From CAYZEZ01 sp964477295 (GTDB taxonomy: Bacteria; Bacteroidota; Bacteroidia; Bacteroidales; SM23-62): a stretch of DNA of 30,425 nt. This document shows positions 1-7,866 of the stretch, in pieces. Every line of letters begins with the position of its first letter. Positions within the stretch are counted from its first letter, which is position 1. The translations under genes and the position numbers were made by a program. The stretch is from assembly GCA_964477295.1 (NCBI GenBank), contig CAYZEZ010000017.1, positions 1-30,425 of the forward strand, read 5' to 3'. Under the pieces are notes generated by a model that made no database searches, was not told the origin of the DNA, and was given only the letters and a program-made list of their open reading frames with translations.

Positions 1-147
1 AGGTGTCTGAATAACAGTCATATACGAATTAGTAAATTATACGAATTTAATTACTGCTTTAATTTATGTTATTGACTATTAATACTTTACAAAGTAACTA
101 GTACCCGGTACCCAGCAACTTGAGTTAATTAAAATTCAACAAAGAAA

Positions 148-1602
148 ATGAGAAGAGTAACATTATTTTCCGTATTAGCAGTATCTTTTTTATTATTTGT
201 TCAATCAATTAATGCAGAAATAAAGCTTCCTGCTATTGTATCTTCGAATATGGTTTTGCAGCGCAATGCCACCGTTGTGTTATGGGGATGGGCTGATGCC
301 GGGGAGAAAATTTCAATTGAGGCCTCCTGGTTGAATGAGATATTAAATGTGGAAGCGGACATTGAGGGCAACTGGAGTATTAAAGTTAAAACCACTAACA
401 GCAAAGAACCTCAAACCATTAAAATCAAAAGCAAGACATCGGATATTACATTAAAGAATGTATTGTTTGGAGAAGTATGGTTGTGTTCAGGACAATCAAA
501 TATGCAGATGCCGGTCAGGGGTTATAATGGACAACCCACATTTGGTACCATTATGGCGGCAGTTAAATCCAATAATCCAAATTTAAGACTATTTACGGTA
601 GACAGGGTCGGTTCCAAGTCTCCATTAAAAGATGTAGAGAAATACACAGCATGGCAACAGGCATCCCCTGAAAGTGTCCTTGATTTTAGTGCTGTTGCTT
701 ATTTCTTTGGACAACAGTTACAGGAGATATTAGATGTACCGGTTGGAATGATCCACACTTCCTGGGGTGGCAGCAGTGTTCAGGCCTGGATCAGCGATGA
801 GGTGATGAGTTCATATCAAGAGGTCAATCTTGAAGAGGTGGATATTACAAAAAGTACAAATCATATTCCAACTGCATTGTTTAACGGGATGATTAATCCG
901 TTGATCCCCTACACAATAAAAGGAGCATTATGGTATCAGGGTGAGTCTAATCGTAATGAACCACGAATATACAAAGATCTTTTTCCCGCAATGGTGAAGG
1001 ATTGGCGCACCCGTTGGGGGATTGGTGATTTTACATTTCTTTATGTGCAGATTGCACCTTATATGTATGGTAATAACGACGTTTTTGAATCATTTGATAA
1101 TTCAGCTTTTATTCGTGAAGCACAATTACAATGCCTGGATTTGATTCCAAATTCGGGTATCGCCATTACAATGGATATTGGAGATGATTATTGCATTCAT
1201 CCACCAAGGAAGAAAGAGGTTGCTGAGAGGCTGTTGTTTAACGCGCTCAACAAAGCGTATGGTTACACTGCTGTCGATTATGCAGGACCAATTTATGATT
1301 CGAAGGAGGTAAAAGAAGGCGGGGTAATATTGAAATTTAAAAATGCCGAGAATGGATTGTTTGCCTATGATGAGTTAGAGGGATTTGAGATTGCAGGAGA
1401 CGATAAGGTGTTTTACCCTGCTGATGCTAAAATAGTTAACCGGATGAATATATTTGTTACAAGCGACAAAGTAACAGATCCTGTGGCTGTTCGTTATGCA
1501 TGGCGAAACTGGATCGTCGGGACGCTTTTTGATACCAACCTGTTACCCGCCTCGTCCTTCAGGACAGACGATTGGGATGATGCAACAAAATTTGTAGAAT
1601 AA
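148..1602 (+). CDS. Secreted sialate O-acetylesterase-type SGNH esterase
   Basis: Predicted 484-aa exported carbohydrate esterase that would remove O-acetyl groups from sialic acid or other sugars. Residues 1-23 form a signal peptide (cleavage near INA/EIKLP). The SGNH block I motif GQSNM lies at 115-119 with the nucleophile Ser117, the GESN block at 265-268, and the C-terminal block with IHP at 350-352 supplies the likely catalytic His351. The TSWGGSSVQAW segment near 204-214 is also typical of the family. Length fits the family (about 450-650 aa, single esterase module). The start follows an A-rich leader; a short inverted repeat TACTTT-AC-AAAGTA at 83-96 lies upstream but has no proven role. 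It stands alone, convergent with ftsE. Deacetylation of a plant or host glycan other than sialate is equally possible, since the family is broad. Confidence 0.9.
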   Translation: MRRVTLFSVLAVSFLLFVQSINAEIKLPAIVSSNMVLQRNATVVLWGWADAGEKISIEASWLNEILNVEADIEGNWSIKVKTTNSKEPQTIKIKSKTSDITLKNVLFGEVWLCSGQSNMQMPVRGYNGQPTFGTIMAAVKSNNPNLRLFTVDRVGSKSPLKDVEKYTAWQQASPESVLDFSAVAYFFGQQLQEILDVPVGMIHTSWGGSSVQAWISDEVMSSYQEVNLEEVDITKSTNHIPTALFNGMINPLIPYTIKGALWYQGESNRNEPRIYKDLFPAMVKDWRTRWGIGDFTFLYVQIAPYMYGNNDVFESFDNSAFIREAQLQCLDLIPNSGIAITMDIGDDYCIHPPRKKEVAERLLFNALNKAYGYTAVDYAGPIYDSKEVKEGGVILKFKNAENGLFAYDELEGFEIAGDDKVFYPADAKIVNRMNIFVTSDKVTDPVAVRYAWRNWIVGTLFDTNLLPASSFRTDDWDDATKFVE

Positions 1603-1744
1603 AAATGTTTAGTTGCCTGTGCATTATAATTTCCATCAGGATTCTACCTTTGAAATATTATCGAATGATTTGAAGGATTAGAGGTGTGATTACACGCAGA
1701 CTTGAGGATTTCAGGGGATGAACCCTTCATAATAAGTATTGAAT

Positions 1745-2449
1745 TTAAGACAGGGAAGTAAAATTGGTATCAACGTTACTGATTTCGCTTAATTTGCTAT
1801 TCTCACACTTCAGGGTACGTGACGGGAACTGTTTGAGAAGGTTATAGTTGTGTGTAGCCATTATAACCGCCCGTCCGGATTTGCTAATTTCCCGGAGAAT
1901 CTTCATGATCCCATCAGAGGTTTCAGGATCAAGGTTGCCTGTGGGCTCATCTGCGAGGATTATTTCAGGATCATTAAGCAGGGCACGGGCGATTACCACC
2001 CTCTGCTGTTCCCCTCCCGATAATTGGTGAGGCATTTTATAACCTTTGTGCTGAAGCTCGACCTTTTCAAGTACCTCGTCAATCCTCCCGTCGATTTCTT
2101 TTTTATTTTTCCATCCTGTGGCTTTTAATACAAACTCAAGGTTGCTGTGGACGTTTCTGTCAGTCAGCAGTTGAAAATCCTGAAAGACAATCCCCAGTTT
2201 CCTCCGCAGTCCTGGTATATTCCTTGTTTTGATGTTCTGGAGAGAAAATCCTGCCACAGTACCACTTCCTTCCAGTAACGGATATTCGGCATTTATCGTC
2301 TTGATAAGGCTTGTTTTCCCGCTTCCCACTCTTCCAATAAGGTATAAAAATTCACCTTTGTTCAGCGTAAAATTTACATCGGAAAGAACGAGATGGTCCT
2401 GGATGAAAATGGTGGCGTCCTGAAACTCAATGATAGTATCTAATGACAT
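1745..2449 (-). CDS. ftsE: Cell-division ABC transporter ATP-binding protein FtsE
   Basis: A 234-aa cytoplasmic ABC ATPase. In the known system FtsE pairs with the membrane protein FtsX at the divisome and controls peptidoglycan hydrolases. Walker A is GRVGSGKTS at 39-47, the Q-loop is FQDFQLL at about 89-95, the signature is LSGGEQQR at 143-150, Walker B is ILADEPTGNLDP at about 164-175, and the switch His is H200. The GRVGSGKTSLI loop and the short C-terminal tail match FtsE-like proteins of Bacteroidota better than LolD or MacB. No ftsX is adjacent, which is usual when the two genes are separated in this phylum (family knowledge). It is convergent with the esterase gene and divergent from the TPR gene. 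FtsE is the best call; a LolD-like lipoprotein exporter ATPase is the main alternative. Confidence 0.8.
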   Translation of the reverse strand: MSLDTIIEFQDATIFIQDHLVLSDVNFTLNKGEFLYLIGRVGSGKTSLIKTINAEYPLLEGSGTVAGFSLQNIKTRNIPGLRRKLGIVFQDFQLLTDRNVHSNLEFVLKATGWKNKKEIDGRIDEVLEKVELQHKGYKMPHQLSGGEQQRVVIARALLNDPEIILADEPTGNLDPETSDGIMKILREISKSGRAVIMATHNYNLLKQFPSRTLKCENSKLSEISNVDTNFTSLS

Positions 2450-2534
2450 GGTTAATCAGACATTTAATTACTTCGGCTAAGATAGTAGTAAAATGAATGA
2501 ACTAAAATATTTTTTCAAATGAATCGTTTAATTC

Positions 2535-2592
2535 GTGAGTTGTGAGCAGTGAGTCGAAAGAATAAGCAATCCCTGATCCGCAACCCGCAACC
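2535..2592. repeat. Degenerate tandem-word intergenic repeat
   Basis: The spacer between ftsE and the TPR gene holds near-tandem words: GTGAGTTGTGAGCAGTGAGT at 2535-2554 and CCGCAACCCGCAACC at 2578-2592. Similar words recur in other spacers of this window (around 102-116, 9915-9927, 14366-14391, 25485-25502, 27931-27950 and 29946-29955). They are non-coding; origin and role are unknown. Confidence 0.5.
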
Positions 2593-2644
2593 TCTTTCCC
2601 GGGTTAATTAACAGTACAATGTTGATTAATAAATCCACTGGGAA

Positions 2645-2674
2645 TTTATCGCTACTCTATTATATATAAATTTA
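2645..2674 (+). promoter_or_regulatory. Possible Bacteroidota-type promoter for the TPR gene
   Basis: TTTA at 2645-2648 and TAAATTTA at 2667-2674, spaced 18 bp, approximate the Bacteroidota consensus TTTG-N19-TAnnTTTG, each with the terminal G replaced by A. It would put transcription start about 20 bp before the ATG at 2698. This is a weak match in an AT-rich stretch. Confidence 0.3.
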
Positions 2675-2697
2675 TCCACTGATTAATGTGCTGATAT

Positions 2698-5600
2698 ATG
2701 AAAATACAAAATTTACCGGCCATATTATTTATTGTTTTTTGTTTAATCCCGGTTCATTCAGTCAATGGTCAAAGGAGCCGGGCTGCAGAATCTGAAGATC
2801 AGGATTTTTTCAGGGGGATGGAGTTATTTAATAAGGAAAAATACGGAGCAGCCCAGGACCGGTTTGACAGGGTTGTTTCAAGGTATGAAGACAACTATGC
2901 ACAGCTTAAGGAGGAAGCCTCCTGGTACAGTGCCATGTGTGCAGTGGAATTATTTAATTTGGATGCAGAATACCTCCTGTATCGCTTTATCAGTCAATAT
3001 CCGGAGAGTCAGAAAGTGAACCAGTCCTATTATGAGCTGGGCATGCTCGATTACAGGAGAAATAACTATTACGGCGCACTCAAATGGTTTGAGAAGGTAG
3101 ATGATTATACCCTGGAAGAAGAGGTACGTAATGAACTTATGTTCAAAAAGGGATACTGCCACTTCAAACGGGATGAGTTCGACCAGGCCAGGACAGCTTT
3201 GTTTAAAGTTAAAGACAAGGATTCGAAATATGCTTCACCAGCTACCTATTATTACGCACATATTGCGTATGAACAGGAGAATTATGAAACGGCCCTTGAA
3301 GGATTTCTGAAACTGAGCGATGATGATCTTTTCTCTTCTATTGTGCCCTACTATATCAGCCAGGTCTATTATCTGCAGCAGAAATGGGAAAAAGTCATTG
3401 AATATGCCCCTCCTCTGCTTGAATCTGTTACCGAGAAAAGGTATCCCGAAATGGCCAAGATCATTGGTGAAGCCTATTTCCATATGGAGGAATATAAAGA
3501 ATCCATACTCTATCTTGAAAAGTTTAATGAATCAAACCACCGGAAGACCAATGAAGACAGGTATCAGCTTGGATTTGCCTATTATATGGAGGAGAATTAT
3601 GAAAAGGCCAGGGAACTCTTTCAGTCGGTTTCCCTTGGTCAGTCTGAGGTCACCCAGAGTGCCATGTACCACCTTGCTGATTGTTACCTCAGGCTGGGCG
3701 ACAAGAAGCAGGCCAGGTTATCTTTTGCCGCTGCTTCCAGGATGGACTTTGATCCTGACATTAAGGAGGATGCACTATTTAATTATGCTGTGGTCACCTA
3801 TGAAATATCCTATACCCCTTTCAATGATGCAGTAAAGGTGTTTAACCATTTTATTTCGCTTTATCCCTCATCGGAAAAAACCGACCTGGCTTACAAATAC
3901 CTTGTCCTGGCTTATATGGGTACAAAGAATTACAAGGAAGCAATGGTCTCATTGGAAAAGATCAAACGGAAAACACCGGATATTGAGAGGGCGTATCAAA
4001 GGGTGGCTTTTTTCAGGGGTTTGGAATTGTTTAAGAACCTGTTGTTCAATGATGCCCTGTCTAAGTTTAATGCCTCACTAAAGTATGGTAATTATGACCC
4101 CTCCCTGAAGTCCCTGTGCTACTATTGGATAGGGGAGTCGTATTACCGGTTGTCAGATTATGAGCAAGCAAGCCAATTTTATAACAATTTCTTCCTGTCA
4201 GAGGGTGCCACAAGTGTAAATGTTTTCACTTTATGTCATTATAATATGGCCTATGTATATTTTAAGCAGGGGAACTATGTTCAGGCACTCAGCTGGTTCA
4301 AAAAATTTGAGAACCTCAGCAGTTCGGTTCCTTCCGTAGCATTGGGTGACAGTTACAACCGGATCGGTGATATGTATTACCTCGATTCCAGATACCAGAA
4401 GGCCATCGAATATTACCAGAAAGCAATCGACCTGGATATGGTTGATGTGGATTATGCCCTGTTCCAGAAAGGTTTTTCACTCGGCTTACAGAATAAGCAC
4501 TCCGAAAAAATTGCGGTGATGTCCAGGATCTTATCGGGATATGAAGGATCCAGTTACCTGGCCGATGCGACATATGAAATCGGCAGGAGCTATTTTATCC
4601 TTCAACAACCCGACAGAGCCATCCCGAAATATAAGGAAATAGTAGAGAATTTCCCCAACAGTTCATATGTCAGCAAGGCCTTGCTTCAATTGGCACTTAT
4701 CTATTATAACCTCGACCAGGTGGATCAATCGCTGGAATATTATAAACGTGTCGTGGCTGAATATCCTGGTTCGCCTGAAGCTGAAAGTGCCCTTTCGGGG
4801 ATTCGAAATGTATATGTTGATGCAAACCGCGTAAATGATTATGTAACCTATGTGAACAGCCTGGGAGAAGAGGTGGACCTGACACTGGCCGAGCAGGATT
4901 CACTTACCTATATTGCAGCTGAAAGTGTATATATGAATGGCGATTGTGATAATGCAGTAAGAAGTTTCGGTGAGTATATCCGGGAATTCGAAAATGGCCG
5001 TTTTTTATTACAGGCAAATTTCTACAAAGCGGAATGTCATTTGAGTCAACAGGCCCATGCCCATTTAAGCAATAATGAATTTGATGAAGCACTGGCATCC
5101 CTTAATTATGTGATAAGCCAGCCAAGAAACACTTTCAGCGAACCAGCACTGGTTTCTGCTTCCCGGATAAATTATAACCTCGGGAACTATTCAGTAGCCC
5201 TGGAAAATTATCTGATGCTTGAGGAGATCGCTGAGGTCAAATCAGACATTTCCCTTGCCAGGATAGGCAAGATGCGTTGTTATTATAAACTGGAAGACTA
5301 TTCTTCCGTAATAGATGCTGCAAGAAGCGTACTGATGGAAGAGAAACTATCTGAAGAATTGGAAAGGGAAGCACGATTCAAAACAGCTCAATCTTATTAC
5401 GCACTCGACCGGTTTGCCCTTGCCCGGGATGAATACGCCCTGGTTGCAAAGGAAGTGAAGAGCCTGGAAGGGGCGGAATCTAAATACCGGGTGGCTGAAC
5501 TGTTGTTTATCCAGAAGGAATATGAGCGATCAGCCGATGTAATATTTGAGTTCATTGATATGAACACCCCTCACCATTACTGGATGGCCAAGTCTTTTAT

Positions 5601-5808
5601 TATTCTTGCAGATATTTATCTGTTGTGGGACGATGAGTTCCAGGCTGTTCAGACGCTTCAGAGCATTATTGATTACTATGACAATACTACCGATGGTATT
5701 GTTGACCTGGCTAAAAGGAAGAAATTTGAGATAACCAGGAAGGATATGGAGGAGGAGAACAAAATCATAGAGGATACACTGGAAATCGAAATAACAGGAG
5801 GGCAGTAG
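2698..5808 (+). CDS. Large secreted tetratricopeptide-repeat protein
   Basis: A 1036-aa protein with a signal peptide (residues 1-24, ending SVNGQ), so probably periplasmic or envelope-associated. Almost the whole mature chain is TPR-like helical hairpins rich in Tyr, Ala and Leu. Recognisable units include EQENYETALEGFLKL, MEEYKESILYLEKF, DSRYQKAIEYYQKAIDL and NLDQVDQSLEYYKRVVAEYP. No catalytic domain is visible; the C-terminus ends in a short acidic, Glu-rich tail. TPR scaffolds of this kind bind partner proteins. The stop codon (5806-5808) is one base before the next ATG (5810), so it is very probably co-translated with the barrel protein and works with it at the cell envelope (inference). 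The particular family is not one I can name. Confidence 0.88.
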   Translation: MKIQNLPAILFIVFCLIPVHSVNGQRSRAAESEDQDFFRGMELFNKEKYGAAQDRFDRVVSRYEDNYAQLKEEASWYSAMCAVELFNLDAEYLLYRFISQYPESQKVNQSYYELGMLDYRRNNYYGALKWFEKVDDYTLEEEVRNELMFKKGYCHFKRDEFDQARTALFKVKDKDSKYASPATYYYAHIAYEQENYETALEGFLKLSDDDLFSSIVPYYISQVYYLQQKWEKVIEYAPPLLESVTEKRYPEMAKIIGEAYFHMEEYKESILYLEKFNESNHRKTNEDRYQLGFAYYMEENYEKARELFQSVSLGQSEVTQSAMYHLADCYLRLGDKKQARLSFAAASRMDFDPDIKEDALFNYAVVTYEISYTPFNDAVKVFNHFISLYPSSEKTDLAYKYLVLAYMGTKNYKEAMVSLEKIKRKTPDIERAYQRVAFFRGLELFKNLLFNDALSKFNASLKYGNYDPSLKSLCYYWIGESYYRLSDYEQASQFYNNFFLSEGATSVNVFTLCHYNMAYVYFKQGNYVQALSWFKKFENLSSSVPSVALGDSYNRIGDMYYLDSRYQKAIEYYQKAIDLDMVDVDYALFQKGFSLGLQNKHSEKIAVMSRILSGYEGSSYLADATYEIGRSYFILQQPDRAIPKYKEIVENFPNSSYVSKALLQLALIYYNLDQVDQSLEYYKRVVAEYPGSPEAESALSGIRNVYVDANRVNDYVTYVNSLGEEVDLTLAEQDSLTYIAAESVYMNGDCDNAVRSFGEYIREFENGRFLLQANFYKAECHLSQQAHAHLSNNEFDEALASLNYVISQPRNTFSEPALVSASRINYNLGNYSVALENYLMLEEIAEVKSDISLARIGKMRCYYKLEDYSSVIDAARSVLMEEKLSEELEREARFKTAQSYYALDRFALARDEYALVAKEVKSLEGAESKYRVAELLFIQKEYERSADVIFEFIDMNTPHHYWMAKSFIILADIYLLWDDEFQAVQTLQSIIDYYDNTTDGIVDLAKRKKFEITRKDMEEENKIIEDTLEIEITGGQ
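5796..5802 (+). promoter_or_regulatory. Strong Shine-Dalgarno at the TPR/outer-membrane gene junction
   Basis: AGGAGGG lies inside the last codons of the TPR gene, 7 nt before the ATG at 5810. Strong SD motifs are uncommon in Bacteroidota, so this supports the 5810 start and translational coupling across the one-base gap. A second in-frame ATG at 5843 has no comparable motif but gives a more compact signal peptide. Confidence 0.55.
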
Positions 5809-5809
5809 T

Positions 5810-7507
5810 ATGGGAAAAATTATCAATACGAACCGGCACACGATGAAAAGAGCAGGAAAACTAATCATCCTCCTGATAATAACCGGTATTATCTCCTGCC
5901 CGGTTGAATTAAGGGCACAGGGAGGAATCAAAAAGGAGATCATTGTGGTGCAACCCTATAAGCCTGCATTATCAGATGCATATAAGATAAATATATTGCC
6001 AACCGTCAATGATACGATCAGCATACAGCCTGATTTCGATTATTCGATCAAGCCTAAGAAAATCGAAACAGGTTTTGAGGTTCGTCCCATTACTGCTGCA
6101 AAAATGGTGGGAGAACCAATTTCAAAACTATATAAATCATATTTGAAACTGGGTGTTGGGAATTACCTTGCTCCCCTTGCTGAACTGAACATCAATACCC
6201 TTCGGTCGAAGAACCATTCAATGGGCATATATTTCATGCATCAGTCAATTAACGGAAAGATCAAATTGAACAACACAGAAAAGGTACATCCCGGTTTTAA
6301 CGACAACTTACTCAACCTGTACGGAAAGAAGATTCTCCAACGGTCTGTATTATCAGGTGATTTCGATGCACACTACAGGGGCGTGAATTTCTACGGTTAT
6401 AATCCCGGATTGGATACCAGTCTCGATAAGGAATCTGTACAACAGCACTATTTTTTTGTCAGTGCCGCCATGCAGCTCCATTCAACATACACTGATTCCA
6501 TCCATCTGAACTACCAGGTGAATCTCGATTATGACTATTCAATCGATAAATTTGATCATAATGAACATGCAATAAAGCTTTCCGGCCAGTTTGACAAGCT
6601 GATGAATAATCAGGTTTTTGGACTAAATACTGATGTGGCGCACTACCTGAGCAGTCCATCCATTGACTCTTCAAACCGGACCGTTTTAAATATTAATCCC
6701 TGGTTTGCCAGGTCAACATCTGAATACAGTTATCTGCTGGGGATCAATATTGCAGCAGATTTACATGATGGAGGTGTAAATGTACCTGTTCATCCCAGGG
6801 CCTACCTGAAAATTAAGGTAATAGACAAAGTATTTGTACCCTATTTTGGTGTCGACGGGAAGTATGAGGTGAATAACTTCAGGAAAATGGCCGGGGAGAA
6901 TAATTATTTGCTGCCGGGATTGAAAACGAAGAATACCAATCACAAGATCATGGGATACCTGGGAGTTAAGGGCAGCCTGTCGTCCAAATTCGGTTACCAT
7001 GTCAAGTTTAATTACTCGCTGATCGATAATATGTACTTTTTTATTAACGATACCTCCAGCGTGCTTGGAAATCAGTTTGGGGTAGTGTATGATGACATTG
7101 AACAACTTTGTCTGACAGGAGAAGCCTCTTTCAGTCCCAACGAAAAATTGAATCTATTGCTGTCTGCAAAATATTCTCAGTTTAATATGGATTCATTACC
7201 GCATCCATGGCATACACCAAATTTTGATATGAGCCTGAGGGCCGATTACAACCTAAGGAACAAAATTGTACTGGATGGCAGTATTTTTGTCAGGGGAAAA
7301 AGGTATGCATTTAATCCTGATCCTGCCGGAGAGCCTTTTGTTTTAGAGGGTTATCTCGACCTGAGTGTGGGGGTGGAATACAGGTATACAAAGATATTGT
7401 CGGCCTTTGTCCGTTTAAATAATATTTTAGGTATAAACCAGGAGCCATGGCTTTTTTATCCCACCATGAGATTCAATGCCATGGCAGGCTTCACTTATGC
7501 GCTTTAA
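5810..7507 (+). CDS. Outer-membrane beta-barrel-like protein
   Basis: A 565-aa exported protein coupled to the TPR gene. The signal peptide is best seen from Met12 (position 5843), MKRAGKLIILLIITGIISC, with cleavage near LRAQ. A short periplasmic N-terminal segment (EIIVVQPYKPALSDAYKIN) is followed from about residue 115 by many alternating amphipathic beta strands (LKLGVGNYLAPLAELNINTL and onward), as in outer-membrane barrels. The last residues, FNAMAGFTYAL, form a plausible final beta strand. It lacks the plug domain and C-terminal signature of a full TonB-dependent receptor, although such proteins are sometimes labelled that way. Pairing with a TPR partner suggests an envelope-assembly or transport role; I do not recognise a specific function. 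Either start is possible. Confidence 0.75.
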   Translation: MGKIINTNRHTMKRAGKLIILLIITGIISCPVELRAQGGIKKEIIVVQPYKPALSDAYKINILPTVNDTISIQPDFDYSIKPKKIETGFEVRPITAAKMVGEPISKLYKSYLKLGVGNYLAPLAELNINTLRSKNHSMGIYFMHQSINGKIKLNNTEKVHPGFNDNLLNLYGKKILQRSVLSGDFDAHYRGVNFYGYNPGLDTSLDKESVQQHYFFVSAAMQLHSTYTDSIHLNYQVNLDYDYSIDKFDHNEHAIKLSGQFDKLMNNQVFGLNTDVAHYLSSPSIDSSNRTVLNINPWFARSTSEYSYLLGINIAADLHDGGVNVPVHPRAYLKIKVIDKVFVPYFGVDGKYEVNNFRKMAGENNYLLPGLKTKNTNHKIMGYLGVKGSLSSKFGYHVKFNYSLIDNMYFFINDTSSVLGNQFGVVYDDIEQLCLTGEASFSPNEKLNLLLSAKYSQFNMDSLPHPWHTPNFDMSLRADYNLRNKIVLDGSIFVRGKRYAFNPDPAGEPFVLEGYLDLSVGVEYRYTKILSAFVRLNNILGINQEPWLFYPTMRFNAMAGFTYAL

Positions 7508-7510
7508 AGG

Positions 7511-7551
7511 GATAATATCAATTGCTGCCACCGGCAGCAATTGATATTATC
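7511..7551. terminator. Perfect 19-bp hairpin downstream of the barrel gene
   Basis: Arms 7511-7529 and 7533-7551 are exact reverse complements around a 3-nt loop (ACC). It begins 3 bp after the stop codon. No strong T tract follows on either strand, so it may act as a processing or stability barrier, or a bidirectional terminator, instead of a classic intrinsic terminator. Confidence 0.6.
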
Positions 7552-7649
7552 AAAATCCCCATCAAATCAACCTTTTTTTATGTTAATTTTTTGTTGATAA
7601 AGTCCCTGATTTATAGGCACTTTTTAATAAAAAATTGCTTAATATTTTG

Positions 7650-7657
7650 TATCTTTG
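7650..7657 (+). promoter_or_regulatory. Candidate -7 box for gyrB
   Basis: TATCTTTG exactly fits the Bacteroidota -7 consensus TAnnTTTG. No good TTTG/TTG element is seen about 19 bp upstream, so this is half a promoter by sequence alone. It is the best candidate in the gyrB spacer. Confidence 0.4.
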
Positions 7658-7866
7658 AAGTGTAATAATCAGAGTTTCTTGGCGATTTATAAACATCTGT
7701 ATATCAATTACTTGATTAAGAAGAAACAAAAAGGGGAACGAAATCAGAATAAATATCCCGGAAGACGGGCAAGAAGGTCCTGCGGAGCTGTAAAAATCAC
7801 TCAAATTTAAAGGCCTCATAACAATTGAACAGAAGGAAGAATTCCGGTTGTTTCTGAAAGGATTAA

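Larger units (their letters stand above)
7508..7866. other. 359-bp spacer before gyrB
   Basis: No convincing gene. It holds a long perfect hairpin at 7511-7551, an AT-rich run, and a TAnnTTTG box at 7650-7657. The only longer ORF (minus strand, 7583-7819) has no family resemblance and runs antisense through the probable gyrB leader, so it is left out. If 7650-7657 is used, the gyrB mRNA has a leader of roughly 200 nt. Confidence 0.6.

Noticed and set aside
3320..3835. Plus-strand ORF of 171 codons inside the TPR gene
   Set aside because: It is a frame shadow of a clearly coding TPR region, with no recognisable fold.
7583..7819. Minus-strand ORF of 78 codons in the gyrB spacer
   Set aside because: No family resemblance, composition of non-coding DNA, and it runs antisense to the likely gyrB leader.
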